64,000 bases of DNA from Blastomonas sp. CACIA14H2. Lineage in GTDB: Bacteria > Pseudomonadota > Alphaproteobacteria > Sphingomonadales > Sphingomonadaceae. Below the pieces are notes generated by a model. It was not told where the DNA came from, did no database searches, and saw only the letters and a program-made list of their open reading frames with translations. The stretch's first letter is position 1, and every line of letters begins with the position of its first letter. Made by a program: the position numbers and the translations under genes. The stretch covers positions 30,816 through 94,815 of the forward strand of contig AYSC01000015.1 of NCBI GenBank assembly GCA_000503195.1, in the 5' to 3' direction. Positions 17,879 to 26,926 of the stretch are shown here, in pieces.

Positions 17879-18999
17879 AGCGCGACAGCGTCCTGACCGA
17901 CCAGGCGGTGGGTGCATCCGAGCGAGGCGGCTTCGTCCTCCGGCGTGATGGCCGCGACCGTTCGCCAGCCGATCGCGCGCAGCCGCGCGGCCGTGGCGCG
18001 ATCATGCCCCACCGGCAGGAACAGCTTGCCAGCGCCCTGCACTTCGCTTTCGATGCCCAGATCGAGCAGCGCGTCGGGGTAGAGCGAAAAGCCGGTCGCG
18101 ACCTCCTCGCCGCCCTTGCCGTTCGGAATGGCATAGGTGCCGCCGCGCCCCAGAGCGCCGGGACAGCCATCGGCGTAGAGCGAGAAGCCGAACCAGCTCT
18201 GATATTCGAAGCCATGGCGCTCGGTCGGATCGAGCGTGACGGTGACCGTTTCAGGCAGCGCCGCCGCGATCTCGCGCAATGCCCGGATGCGGCTGGCCAG
18301 CGCGCCACCAGCATCGATCGCCGCCAGCGCATCGATAGCGGCCTCGAACGGCCCCATGGCATAGAGCAGCGGCAGATAGGCATCGGCGCCGAGCGCGGTC
18401 AGCCCGCCGGCATCCTTCATGTCGAGCTCGCGACGGACCGCACCGATCATGCCCGGCGGCAAGGGAAAGGCGCTGCTGGCGAGCGTATCGACCAGATCGG
18501 GCAAGGTCAGGTCGACCGTGATGCCGGTGGCACCCGCCTGGACCAGCGCCTCGATCGCGATCTGCACTACTTCCTGCGCGGCGGCGATATTGTCGTGCCC
18601 GATCAGCTCGGCGCCGATCTGGAGCCGCTCGCGTTCGGGCGCGAGCTGGTCCGAGGAAATCCGCAGCACCTGGCCGGCATAGCTCAGCCGCAACGGGCGT
18701 GCCGCCGACGCCATCAGCGTCGTCGCGACCCGGCCCACCTGCACGGTAATGTCCGAGCGGATGGCCAGCGTGCGCATCGAGGAGGGATCGACCATGCGGA
18801 AGAGATGCTGGCGGCCCGTGCCCTGCATTCGCGTGGCGAGCGACCGTTCATATTCCACCAGCGGCGGCGAGACCCGGTCATAGCCATGCGCCGAGAAGAC
18901 CTGCATCGCATTGCGGGTCAGCCAGGCGGCCATTTCGGCGCGCGGGGGCAGCAGATCGGCCAGACCTGCGGGCAGGATATCGGGATTCGCGTCAGACAT
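17875..18999 (-). CDS. hisZ: ATP phosphoribosyltransferase regulatory subunit
   Basis: 374 residues. A catalytically inactive histidyl-tRNA-synthetase-like protein that pairs with short-form HisG in histidine biosynthesis. The sequence shows the class II synthetase-derived core (LADLLPPRAEMAAWLTRN, RMVDPSSMRTLAIRSDITVQ motif 2-like, IGAELIGHDN) but lacks the anticodon-binding domain. No hisG occurs in the window. It lies 12 kb from any other histidine-related gene; upstream is purA's neighbourhood. Confidence 0.9.
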   Translation of the reverse strand: MSDANPDILPAGLADLLPPRAEMAAWLTRNAMQVFSAHGYDRVSPPLVEYERSLATRMQGTGRQHLFRMVDPSSMRTLAIRSDITVQVGRVATTLMASAARPLRLSYAGQVLRISSDQLAPERERLQIGAELIGHDNIAAAQEVVQIAIEALVQAGATGITVDLTLPDLVDTLASSAFPLPPGMIGAVRRELDMKDAGGLTALGADAYLPLLYAMGPFEAAIDALAAIDAGGALASRIRALREIAAALPETVTVTLDPTERHGFEYQSWFGFSLYADGCPGALGRGGTYAIPNGKGGEEVATGFSLYPDALLDLGIESEVQGAGKLFLPVGHDRATAARLRAIGWRTVAAITPEDEAASLGCTHRLVGQDAVAL

Positions 19000-19065
19000 G
19001 GCGCTGCGCTTAGACGATAAGCGGCGATGGGAAAAGTTTGCAGGTGCCCCGGCGGGCGATCGCGC

Positions 19066-19566
19066 TCAAGGCCGGGCGGAGGCCTTGGTCATGGCGTCCT
19101 TGATCGCAAAGGCTTCGCGCGCCCAGTTAGAGCTGTGCGGAACCTGCGTGCTGATGTCGATCGAGGCATCGTAAACCAGCGGAAAAAGCTGCGTCTCCTC
19201 GCGCTCGACCCGCGCGAACATGGCCAGGATGCGTGCCTTGGCCGGGTGCCGATAGGCTTCCCATTCTGCCGCCACTCGTTCCTGGGTCCAGTATTTGCCC
19301 TGTTCGCAATAGTCGGCGTACAGCGCGGCGAGCTCTTGGTGGAATTCCTCGCCGATCGCGCGAACGTGTGGCCGCGGATCGTTCAGCAGCTTGGCGTAGA
19401 GATAGCGGTCCTTCAGCGCGAGGTGCTGCATGACATGGCCGCTGAGTTGCCAGCGGGTTTCCGCGAGCAGTTGCTGATCGGGCATTTCGCTGCGGTCGAG
19501 CAAGGCCATGAGGCTCTCGCCTCTTTCACGCAGTACCGCGTGATCCAGCAACATTCTTTCGAGCAT
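19066..19566 (-). CDS. Hemerythrin HHE-domain protein
   Basis: 166 residues, all helical in appearance. His/Glu ligands of a di-iron four-helix bundle can be placed: H9 (LLDHAVLRER), H44 and H48 (LSGHVMQHLALKDRYLY), with further acidic/His residues in EEFHQEL and REETQLFPL. Such stand-alone proteins bind oxygen, nitric oxide or iron; the precise role is not known. It lies 67 bp downstream of hisZ on the same strand, with no clear promoter or terminator between them. Confidence 0.75.
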   Translation of the reverse strand: MLERMLLDHAVLRERGESLMALLDRSEMPDQQLLAETRWQLSGHVMQHLALKDRYLYAKLLNDPRPHVRAIGEEFHQELAALYADYCEQGKYWTQERVAAEWEAYRHPAKARILAMFARVEREETQLFPLVYDASIDISTQVPHSSNWAREAFAIKDAMTKASARP

Positions 19567-19657
19567 GCAAGCAGCCCCTTCAGGAGATGCCCCGGCATAG
19601 CACCGACAGATTAAGCTACGGTAAGCGATCTCGGTGCGTCGGAAAGCATGCCCGCAG

Positions 19658-19688
19658 GCCTGCAGGACGGCAGCGCCACCCTGCAGGC
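19658..19688 (-). terminator. Stem-loop downstream of the cold-shock gene
   Basis: GCCTGCAGG (19658-19666) and CCTGCAGGC (19680-19688) form a perfect 9-bp stem with a 13-base loop, 13 bp after the cold-shock stop on the minus strand. No T-tract follows, so termination efficiency is uncertain. Confidence 0.55.
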
Positions 19689-19701
19689 TCCGGGAAGGCG
19701 A

Positions 19702-19911
19702 TCAGGCCGCCGACGAGAGGCGGACAGCCGCCATCTTGCCGCGACGATCCTGTTCCAGCTCGAAATTGACGCGCTGGTCGCGATCGAGCGTGTGCATGCC
19801 CGACGCTTCGACCGCGCTGATGTGCACGAATGCGTCGTTGCCGCCGTCATCGGGCTGGATGAAGCCATAGCCCTTGTCGGCGTTGAAAAACTTTACGGTG
19901 CCAATCGGCAT
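19702..19911 (-). CDS. Cold-shock domain protein (Csp)
   Basis: 69 residues; an RNA/ssDNA-binding OB fold. RNP1 (KGYGFIQ) and RNP2 (DAFVHIS) are intact. It begins MPIGTVKFFNADKGYG. ATG 19911 is preferred over ATG 19917 because AAGGA lies about seven bases upstream of the former and directly adjoins the latter. The gene is preceded by a long untranslated stretch, which in Csp genes often holds a cold-responsive leader; no specific element could be identified here. Confidence 0.93.
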   Translation of the reverse strand: MPIGTVKFFNADKGYGFIQPDDGGNDAFVHISAVEASGMHTLDRDQRVNFELEQDRRGKMAAVRLSSAA

Positions 19912-19917
19912 AGTCAT

Positions 19918-20114
19918 TTCCTTAAGAGTAGCACGCGGCAGGCCACCTGAAAGAGTGGACAATCCTTGCCGCGCGGTTGGAGCCGGACGTTCGATTGCGA
20001 CCCCCAGAACGCCCGGCTCCGGCCATGGCGGGGGAAGATGAGGCAGCCGCACGGTGTCCGCGCCGCTGCCCGATGGCGTCAACAGGGCAGGAAGCTGCCG
20101 GGCTGAGGATAGGC
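19918..20114. other. Non-coding stretch upstream of csp
   Basis: About 200 bp between the cold-shock gene and a doubtful small frame. Open frames exist on both strands but show no conserved signature or good ribosome site. It probably holds the csp promoter and leader; no motif was assigned with confidence. Confidence 0.4.
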
Positions 20115-20318
20115 GTGAATGTGCAGCCGCGCGCGATGCAGGCGGACATGGCCGCGCTGCGTCTCGCGCTCGCCGCCCGTGGGGGCATGAAGCGCGCGCA
20201 GCTGCGCGATGTGAAGATTCTCGAAGAGCTGATTGATATCGGGCAAGGCTGTCGCTCAATTTGCTGTACAAGCAAGAGCGTGGAGCAGCAGGGCCGCAGG
20301 TCTCTCAGTCGCGCGTAG
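20115..20318 (+). CDS. Possible small hypothetical protein (67 residues, GTG start)
   Basis: A GTG at 20115 has GAGG at 20105-20108, six bases upstream. The first 45 codons have the GC-rich third positions of local genes, encoding a helical, charged stretch (MQADMAALRLALAARGGMKR, then AQLRDVKILEELID). The C-terminal 20 residues are composition-poor and include two adjacent Cys. There is no recognised family, and it may equally be a chance frame. It points toward the nuo-operon terminator. Confidence 0.3.
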   Translation: MNVQPRAMQADMAALRLALAARGGMKRAQLRDVKILEELIDIGQGCRSICCTSKSVEQQGRRSLSRA

Positions 20319-20366
20319 GCTTGGGATCAGGATCGCGCGATGACGATGCTATAGCAGCAAATATGG

Positions 20367-20408
20367 AAAAAGTCGCATGCCAATTGCAGGAATTGTCAAT
20401 TGTGCGAC
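20367..20408 (-). terminator. Intrinsic terminator of the nuoA-to-DUF1467 operon
   Basis: On the minus strand GTCGCA-CAATTG pairs with CAATTG and, after a 3-base bulge, TGCGAC (20408 down to 20372), followed at once by TTTTT (20371-20367). It begins seven bases after the last stop codon of the long operon. Confidence 0.8.
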
Positions 20409-20415
20409 GAATGGC

Positions 20416-20694
20416 TCATTCGCCGCCCGGCGGCTTGCCGAAAATGTTGACATCATCGGGCCCGATCCAGCCGTTCATGTAATTGGCATAGAACAGCCCG
20501 AACGTCACCGCGGACACCAGGGTGGTGATCGCCATCACGCGCAGCGGTCTGAAATTGGCCGGCGCGCTATCGGCCTGGCCGCGCACCTTTTCCACGCCCA
20601 GTTCGTCCGCGGTCCGAATGCCGAAGGGCATCACGACAAAGGCCGTGATGACCCAGAACAGCAGATAGATGGCAAGGATGCTCGTCCAGCTCAT
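20416..20694 (-). CDS. DUF1467-family membrane protein
   Basis: 92 residues beginning MSWTSILAIYLLFWVITAFV at ATG 20694. Two membrane helices are evident (about 5-24 and 53-72), with the family segment VMPFGIRTADELGVEKVRGQ between them. Function unknown; widespread in Alphaproteobacteria, often next to RNase J, as here (35 bp after rnj). It is the last gene before the operon terminator. Confidence 0.85.
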   Translation of the reverse strand: MSWTSILAIYLLFWVITAFVVMPFGIRTADELGVEKVRGQADSAPANFRPLRVMAITTLVSAVTFGLFYANYMNGWIGPDDVNIFGKPPGGE

Positions 20695-20729
20695 GTCGAA
20701 ATGCCCCTGATGACCACGCCCCAAATGGG

Positions 20730-22400
20730 TCAGGCGGCCTCGATCATCAAGACCGTGACCACCGGCTTCTTGCCCGTCCAGCGCGTCGCGGCGCGGCGCA
20801 CGGCAAGGCGGATCGCCTCCTGCACGTCGTCGCCGGTCTGCGGCCCGCGCGGCTTGCCCTTGCCTTTCGCAGAGGGCTTTTCGATCGCTTCGCGCACATC
20901 TTCCACCGCCTCGGCGATGAAGGCGTCGAGATCGTCCTCGACCGGCAGGCCCAGCGGACGCAGCACCGGATCGCCGACCAGACGGCCCCTGGCATCGAGC
21001 GCCACGGCGACGCTGACCTGGCCGTTGAGCGCCAGCTTCCGCCGCTCGCCCATGGTCAGGCCGTCGGCGGGCAGTATGACATCGCCATCGAGCACCAGCC
21101 GTCCGGCGCGCTCGTGCCCGATCACGCCGGGTTCGCCCGGTGCCAGCCGCACGAGATCGCCGTTCTTCTGGACGACCGCGTGCGGAATGCCGAGCTCGAG
21201 CCCGAGCCGAGCCTGTTCGGCCATGTGGCGCATCTCGCCATGCACCGGCACCAGCACCTTCGGACGGATCCAGCGGTACATCTCGGCGAGCTCGGGGCGT
21301 CCGGGATGGCCCGAGACATGGATATCGGCCTGGCGGTCGGTGATCATCTGGATGCCGTCCGCCGCGAGCCGGTTCTGGATGCGGCCGATCGCGATCTCGT
21401 TGCCCGGAATGACCTTGGACGAGAAGAGCACGGTGTCGCCCTCTTCGAGCTTGATCTGGTGATTGCCCTCGGCAACACGCGCCAGCGCCGCGCGCGGCTC
21501 GCCCTGGCCACCGGTGGCGACGATCAGCACCTCGCGCCGGGGCAGGCCCATGGCGGTGTCGAAATCGACCAGCTCGGGCAAGTCGAGCAGATAGCCGTTC
21601 GCCTTGGCCACCGCGATGATCCGGTCGAGCGAGCGCCCGGCGACGCACAGCTGCCGGTTGGTCGCGCGCGCCACCTCGCCCAGCGTGTGCAGCCGTGCGA
21701 CGTTCGACGCGAAGGTGGTGATGAGCGCCCTGCCCTTGAGCGGCTTGACCGCGGCGATCAGCGCGTCGCGCACCTCGCCTTCGGAGCCGGAGCTTTCGGG
21801 ATTGAACACATTGGTCGAATCGCAGACCAGCGCGAGCACGCCCTCGTCGCCCAGCTGTGTCAGCGCTTCCGGGGTCGAGGGAACGCCGATCAGCGGCTCG
21901 TCGTCGAGCTTCCAGTCGCCGGTATGGAAGACGCGGCCATAAGGCGTGTCGATCAGCAGCGCATTGCCCTCGGCAATCGAGTGCGCGAGCGGCAGATAGC
22001 GGAAGCCGAACGGCCCGAGCTGCAGGCTGCCGTCATTCTCGACGACATTGAGCGTCACCTCGTTGACCAGCCCCTGCTCTTCCAGCTTGCGACGGATCAG
22101 GTCGGCGGTGAACGGCGTGGCGAACAACGGCACGCCGAGGTCCGCAGCCAGATAGGGCAGCGCGCCGATATGGTCCTCGTGCCCGTGCGTCAGCACGATG
22201 CCGAGCAGGTCGTCGGCGCGCTCCTCGATGAACTCGAGATCGGGAAACACCAGTTCGACACCCGGATAGGCGGGATCGCTGAACGTCATGCCCAGATCGA
22301 CCATGACCCATTTTCCGTCGCAGCCGTACAGATTGGCGTTCATGCCGATCTCGCCCGACCCGCCAAGGGCCAGGAACAACAATTCTTTACCGGGTGTCAT
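20730..22400 (-). CDS. rnj: Ribonuclease J
   Basis: 556 residues. Metallo-beta-lactamase/beta-CASP ribonuclease with 5'-3' exo- and endonuclease activity in mRNA turnover and rRNA maturation. The zinc motif THGHEDHIG is at residues 71-79. VCDSTNVFNPESSGSEGEVR contains the further Asp ligand, and VHGEMRHMAEQARLG is the beta-CASP end motif. Length and the absence of an N-terminal extension fit the alphaproteobacterial enzyme. Start ATG 22400 lies four bases after the coaX stop. Confidence 0.95.
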   Translation of the reverse strand: MTPGKELLFLALGGSGEIGMNANLYGCDGKWVMVDLGMTFSDPAYPGVELVFPDLEFIEERADDLLGIVLTHGHEDHIGALPYLAADLGVPLFATPFTADLIRRKLEEQGLVNEVTLNVVENDGSLQLGPFGFRYLPLAHSIAEGNALLIDTPYGRVFHTGDWKLDDEPLIGVPSTPEALTQLGDEGVLALVCDSTNVFNPESSGSEGEVRDALIAAVKPLKGRALITTFASNVARLHTLGEVARATNRQLCVAGRSLDRIIAVAKANGYLLDLPELVDFDTAMGLPRREVLIVATGGQGEPRAALARVAEGNHQIKLEEGDTVLFSSKVIPGNEIAIGRIQNRLAADGIQMITDRQADIHVSGHPGRPELAEMYRWIRPKVLVPVHGEMRHMAEQARLGLELGIPHAVVQKNGDLVRLAPGEPGVIGHERAGRLVLDGDVILPADGLTMGERRKLALNGQVSVAVALDARGRLVGDPVLRPLGLPVEDDLDAFIAEAVEDVREAIEKPSAKGKGKPRGPQTGDDVQEAIRLAVRRAATRWTGKKPVVTVLMIEAA

Positions 22401-22404
22401 CTAG

Positions 22405-23181
22405 TCAAAAAGCCCTTTCGGCGATCATCGCCAGCCCCTGAAGCGTCAGGTCCGGCTCGACCGCATCAAATATCGTCGTGTGCCGATCGAACAGCACCGC
22501 CAGCCCGCCGGTGGCGATCACCTTGGCAGGTCGGCCAATTTCCGCGCGCATCCGGGCCACCAGCCCTTCCATCATCGCGACATAGCCCCAGAAAACGCCG
22601 ATCTGCATCTGGTCTTCGGTGTTGCGCCCGATCACCGATCCGTCCGTTCCCGGAATTTCGATGGCGATGCGGGGCAGCTTGGCCGCCGCACTGACAAGGG
22701 CATCGAGCGACAGGTTGATCCCCGGCGCGATGATCCCGCCCTTGTAAGCGCCGGTATAATCCACAACGTCATAGGTGGTTGCGGTACCAAAGTCGATGAC
22801 GATCAGATCGCCGGGGTGCAAGGCGTGCGCAGCGATACTGTTGACCGCCCGGTCCGCGCCCAGCGAGCGCGGCTCGTCGACATCAATCTGGATGCGCCAG
22901 TCCGCAGGTTCAACCCCGGCCACCAGCGGTTCGACATCGAAATACTTGCGCGAGAGCATCTGCAGATTGTGCAGCGCACGCGGCACCACGGTGGAGATGA
23001 TCACATTGGCGATATCCTGGCGAACATAGCCTTCGATCGCGAGCAGCTGGTTGAGCCAGACCGCATATTCGTCCGCGGTCCGCCGCGGGTCGGTCGAAAT
23101 CCGCCAGCGTGCCTTGATCGTCCGACCATTGAACAGCGCGAACACGGCATTGGTGTTGCCGACATCAATCGCAAGCAGCAT
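22405..23181 (-). CDS. coaX: Type III pantothenate kinase
   Basis: 258 residues. Phosphorylates pantothenate, the first step of coenzyme A synthesis. ASKHA-fold motifs: [17 protein letters not shown] at the N-terminus (phosphate loop with D6), [24 protein letters not shown] and [14 protein letters not shown] 23181 is chosen because AAGGGG lies eight bases upstream; the GTG at 23190 would directly adjoin that site. It sits between birA and rnj, the usual alphaproteobacterial order. Confidence 0.95.
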   Translation of the reverse strand: MLLAIDVGNTNAVFALFNGRTIKARWRISTDPRRTADEYAVWLNQLLAIEGYVRQDIANVIISTVVPRALHNLQMLSRKYFDVEPLVAGVEPADWRIQIDVDEPRSLGADRAVNSIAAHALHPGDLIVIDFGTATTYDVVDYTGAYKGGIIAPGINLSLDALVSAAAKLPRIAIEIPGTDGSVIGRNTEDQMQIGVFWGYVAMMEGLVARMRAEIGRPAKVIATGGLAVLFDRHTTIFDAVEPDLTLQGLAMIAERAF

Positions 23182-23213
23182 TCCGAGCACCCCTTACAAG
23201 AAATCTGATGGCA

Positions 23214-23924
23214 TCAGCCGACAAGATCGACATCCCCGGCGCTGATCGTCTCGATGCGACCGTCTGCCAGGCGCAGCCGCAATGCGCCATCGGCGGCCAG
23301 TCCATCGAAAACCCCCTCGATGCGGTCGTCAGGCCCGCGCTGCACCGCCATCGCCTCGCCCGGCTTATGCGCGGCGGCGCACCAGACATCAAGCAGCGTT
23401 GCGGGCTCCACAGAACGCCACTGGGCGAGCCGGGCGGCGAAGCGATCCGCGAGCAGTTCGATCACGGCTGCCGCATCGATCTGCACCATCGCGCCGAGGT
23501 CACGCAGGCACGTCACCTTCCGTCCCGGTACATCGGGCGCGAGGGCCACATTCACGCCGATCCCCACCACGACCGCATCGGCGCGCCGTTCGAGCAGAAT
23601 GCCGGCCAGCTTTGCGCCATCGACATGCACGTCATTGGGCCATTTCAGCCGCGCGCCACAATCGGGCACGATGTCCAGCATCGCGGCGTGCACCGCGAGC
23701 GCGGTGACGAAGGCGAGCAGATGCGCGGGCGGATCGTCGGGGCGCAGCCGCACCAGCGTGCTGCAATAGAGATTGCCGATCGGGCTCAGCCACTGGCGCC
23801 CCAGCCGTCCCCTGCCCCCATGCTGCTGCTCAGCGCGGAGCCAGAGCCCCTCGGGCGCGCCGGCATCGGCGCGCGCCATCATGTCGGCATTGGTGGAGCC
23901 GGTCAGCGCGACCGTTTCGATCAC
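23214..23924 (-). CDS. birA: Biotin--[acetyl-CoA-carboxylase] ligase
   Basis: 236 residues, a short BirA without the N-terminal DNA-binding domain, so a ligase only. It makes biotinyl-AMP and attaches biotin to the carboxyl carrier protein. Motifs: GSTNADM at the start, the GRGRLGRQW biotin/ATP loop, and LKWPNDVHVDGAKLAGILLE. The start is GTG 23924, overlapping the nuoN stop (GTGA), indicating translational coupling to complex I genes. Confidence 0.93.
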   Translation of the reverse strand: MIETVALTGSTNADMMARADAGAPEGLWLRAEQQHGGRGRLGRQWLSPIGNLYCSTLVRLRPDDPPAHLLAFVTALAVHAAMLDIVPDCGARLKWPNDVHVDGAKLAGILLERRADAVVVGIGVNVALAPDVPGRKVTCLRDLGAMVQIDAAAVIELLADRFAARLAQWRSVEPATLLDVWCAAAHKPGEAMAVQRGPDDRIEGVFDGLAADGALRLRLADGRIETISAGDVDLVG

Positions 23925-25384
23925 GCTGCCCAGAACAGTGCCTTGGCGGCGCCAGCGGTGACGGGGCTGAGCGCCAGCGTAGCGAAATAGCCGAGCGGCG
24001 AGACGAACAGCGCAGTGAGCGTCACCAAAGCCATGCGCGCGGCGGAATCGCTGGGCGCGATGACATCGGCGGGCTCGTCAAAATACATGACCTTGACGAC
24101 CTTGAGATAATAGAACGCACCGATGACCGAGGCGGCGATACCGATGGCGGCGAGCGGAATCAGACCGGCGGCGACCGCAGCATCGAACACCACGAACTTG
24201 CCCCAGAAGCCGAACAGCGGCGGGATGCCCGCGAGGCTGAACATGAACACGGCGAGCGCCGCCGCAAGACCCGGACGGGTCTTCGAAAGGCCAGCCAGCT
24301 TGGCGATCTCCTCGACCGGACGGCCGTCGCGATCGTTCAGGTCGAGCACACAGATGAAGCTGCCCAGCGTCATCGCGACATAGATGATCAGATAGGTCAT
24401 CATTGCCGAAGCCCCCGCCTCGGTGCCGGTGGCGAGGCCGATCAGGATGAAGCCGACATTGTTGATCGACGAATAGGCGAGCAGGCGCTTGATGTTCTGC
24501 TGACCGATTGCGGCGACGCCGCCGAGGATGATCGAGGCCAAGGCCACGAAGATCACGATCTGCTGCCAGACCGACTGCTGACCGCCGAAGGCCTCGATCG
24601 CGACGCGCATGGTCAGCGCCATCGCGGCGACCTTGGGGGCGGTCGCGAAGAAGGTGGTCACCGGGGTCGGCGCGCCTTCATAGACGTCGGGCGTCCACAT
24701 GTGGAACGGCACCGCGCTGATCTTGAACGCCAGGCCCGAGAGGACGAAGACGATGCCGAACAATGCACCGGTCGACACCCCGTCGCTGAATGCCGTCTGG
24801 ATGCCGATAAAGCTGGTGGTGCCGGTAAAGCCATAGAGCAGCGACATGCCGAACAGCAGGATGCCGCTTGCCAGCGCGCCGAGCACGAAATATTTGAGGC
24901 CCGCTTCCGCCGAGCGATCGTCGCTGCGCAGGAAGCTCGCGAGCACATAGGCGGCGAGGCTCTGCATCTCGAGACCGACATAGAGCGTCAGCAGATCGAC
25001 CGCCGAGACCATAAGCCCCATGCCGATCGTCGCGAACAGGATGAGGATCGGGTATTCGGGGCGCATCAGATTGCCGCGCGCGAAGAATTTCGGCGCGACG
25101 ATGATGCAGCCGATCGCCGAGAGGAACACGAGGATCTTCGACAGCGAGGCGAAGCGGTCCATGCGATACTGGCCGTAGAACGCGTCGGCGCCTTCGGCGA
25201 ACGAAGGGTTCAGCAGGAAATTGAACGACAGTGCCAGGGCGCCGAACAGCGCGACCACGGTCAGCACGCTGACGAGGCGCGAAGATTGCACGCCGCCCCA
25301 GGCCGCGATCAGCAGCAGGGCGAGGCTCGAGATGCTGAGGACGATTTCCGGCGAGGCCAGCTGGAACCAGAGTTCGTAATTCAT
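23921..25384 (-). CDS. nuoN: NADH-quinone oxidoreductase subunit N
   Basis: 487 residues, about 14 membrane helices, one of the three antiporter-like proton-channel subunits of complex I. Conserved features include YVGLEMQSLAAYVLAS with the essential Glu, LKYFVLGALASGILLFG with a channel Lys, and AYSSINNVGFILIG. Start ATG 25384 shares one base with the nuoM stop (TGATG). Confidence 0.96.
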   Translation of the reverse strand: MNYELWFQLASPEIVLSISSLALLLIAAWGGVQSSRLVSVLTVVALFGALALSFNFLLNPSFAEGADAFYGQYRMDRFASLSKILVFLSAIGCIIVAPKFFARGNLMRPEYPILILFATIGMGLMVSAVDLLTLYVGLEMQSLAAYVLASFLRSDDRSAEAGLKYFVLGALASGILLFGMSLLYGFTGTTSFIGIQTAFSDGVSTGALFGIVFVLSGLAFKISAVPFHMWTPDVYEGAPTPVTTFFATAPKVAAMALTMRVAIEAFGGQQSVWQQIVIFVALASIILGGVAAIGQQNIKRLLAYSSINNVGFILIGLATGTEAGASAMMTYLIIYVAMTLGSFICVLDLNDRDGRPVEEIAKLAGLSKTRPGLAAALAVFMFSLAGIPPLFGFWGKFVVFDAAVAAGLIPLAAIGIAASVIGAFYYLKVVKVMYFDEPADVIAPSDSAARMALVTLTALFVSPLGYFATLALSPVTAGAAKALFWAA

Positions 25385-26925
25385 CAGTGATGGCCTTCTT
25401 CAGCATGGGCGGCGGGCGTCAGCGCAGGCGCCTTGCCCATCTTCACCTGCGCATCGCCCGCAGGCTTGACCGAGGCGAGGCGCGCTTCGAGCGCGCCCAC
25501 GTCCTTGCGCATCGGCGCCATGAAACTTTCGGGGTAAACACCCATCCACAGCACGACGAGCGCGATGGGCAGCAGCAGCGCAATCTCGCGCTTGTTGAGA
25601 TCGGGCATGGCAGCGACGTCGTCCGACTTGATCACGCCATAGGCGACGCGGCGGTACAGATAGAGCATGTAGGCCGCGCCCAGGATGATGCCGGTGGTGC
25701 AGACGATCGCAGCCCAGCTCGACACCTCGTAGACGCCGACCAGCGAGAGGAACTCGCCGACGAAACCGCTGGTGCCCGGCAGGCCGATCGAGGCCATGGT
25801 GAACAGCAGGAACAGCAGCGCATAGCGCGGCATGTTGATCGACAGGCCGCCGTAACGGTCGATCTCGCGGGTGTGCAGTCGGTCGTAGATCACGCCGACG
25901 CACAGGAACAGCGCGCCCGAGACCAGACCATGGCTCAGCATCACCACCAGCGCGCCTTCGAGGCCCTGGCGGTTGAACGCGAACAGGCCGACCGTCACGA
26001 TCGCCATATGCGCGACCGACGAATAGGCGATCAGCTTCTTCATGTCGCTCTGCACCAGCGCGATCAGCGAGGTGTAGACCACCGCGACCATCGACAAGGC
26101 GAAGACCAGCCAGAGATAGTCGACCGAAGCCGCAGGGAACATGGGCAGCGAGAAGCGGATGAAGCCATAGCCGCCCATCTTGAGCAGCACGCCGGCGAGG
26201 ATCACCGAACCTGCAGTCGGTGCCTGCACGTGCGCATCGGGCAGCCAGGTGTGCACCGGCCACATCGGCATCTTCACCGCAAAGCTGGCGAAGAACGCGA
26301 GCCACAGCCAGGCCTGCGCCTCGACCGGGAAGTCATAGGCCATCAGCGTCGGGATGTCCGACGTGCCCGCCTCGTTCACCATCCAGAACATCGCGATCAG
26401 CATCAGCACCGATCCGAGCAGGGTGTAGAGGAAGAACTTGTAGCTTGCGTAGATACGGTTCGCCCCGCCCCAGATGCCGATGATCAGGTACATCGGGATC
26501 AGGCCGGCTTCGAAGAAGATGTAGAACAGATAGATGTCCTGCGCGGCGAACACGCCGATCATCAGCACTTCCATCAGCAGGAACGCGGCCATGTATTCGC
26601 CGACGCGCGTCTGGATCGCTTCCCAGCTCGCGCCGATGCAGATCGGCATCAGAAAGACCGAAAGCATGATGAGCATGAGGGCGATGCCGTCGATGCCCAG
26701 CGCCCAGCTGAAGCGATCGAACAGCGCCGCTTTCTCGACGAACTGCCACTGCGCGCCGCCGATGTCGAAGTTCATCCACAGCACGATGCCAAGCGCCAGA
26801 TCGACCAGCGTCGCGAGCAGCGCGATCCAGCGCGCGGCATTGGCGCTGACGAACAGGCAGGCGACCGCCGCCGCCATCGGCACGGCGAGCATCAGCGACA
26901 GGATAGGAAAGCCCAGTTCGTTCAT
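25384..26925 (-). CDS. nuoM: NADH-quinone oxidoreductase subunit M
   Basis: 513 residues, about 14 membrane helices; antiporter-like proton-translocating subunit. Conserved Glu lies in [20 protein letters not shown], followed by [32 protein letters not shown] and [16 protein letters not shown]. The C-terminus is His/Glu-rich (AEEGHH). Start ATG 26925 with the nuoL stop one base upstream. Confidence 0.97.
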   Translation of the reverse strand: MNELGFPILSLMLAVPMAAAVACLFVSANAARWIALLATLVDLALGIVLWMNFDIGGAQWQFVEKAALFDRFSWALGIDGIALMLIMLSVFLMPICIGASWEAIQTRVGEYMAAFLLMEVLMIGVFAAQDIYLFYIFFEAGLIPMYLIIGIWGGANRIYASYKFFLYTLLGSVLMLIAMFWMVNEAGTSDIPTLMAYDFPVEAQAWLWLAFFASFAVKMPMWPVHTWLPDAHVQAPTAGSVILAGVLLKMGGYGFIRFSLPMFPAASVDYLWLVFALSMVAVVYTSLIALVQSDMKKLIAYSSVAHMAIVTVGLFAFNRQGLEGALVVMLSHGLVSGALFLCVGVIYDRLHTREIDRYGGLSINMPRYALLFLLFTMASIGLPGTSGFVGEFLSLVGVYEVSSWAAIVCTTGIILGAAYMLYLYRRVAYGVIKSDDVAAMPDLNKREIALLLPIALVVLWMGVYPESFMAPMRKDVGALEARLASVKPAGDAQVKMGKAPALTPAAHAEEGHH

Positions 26926-26926
26926 G

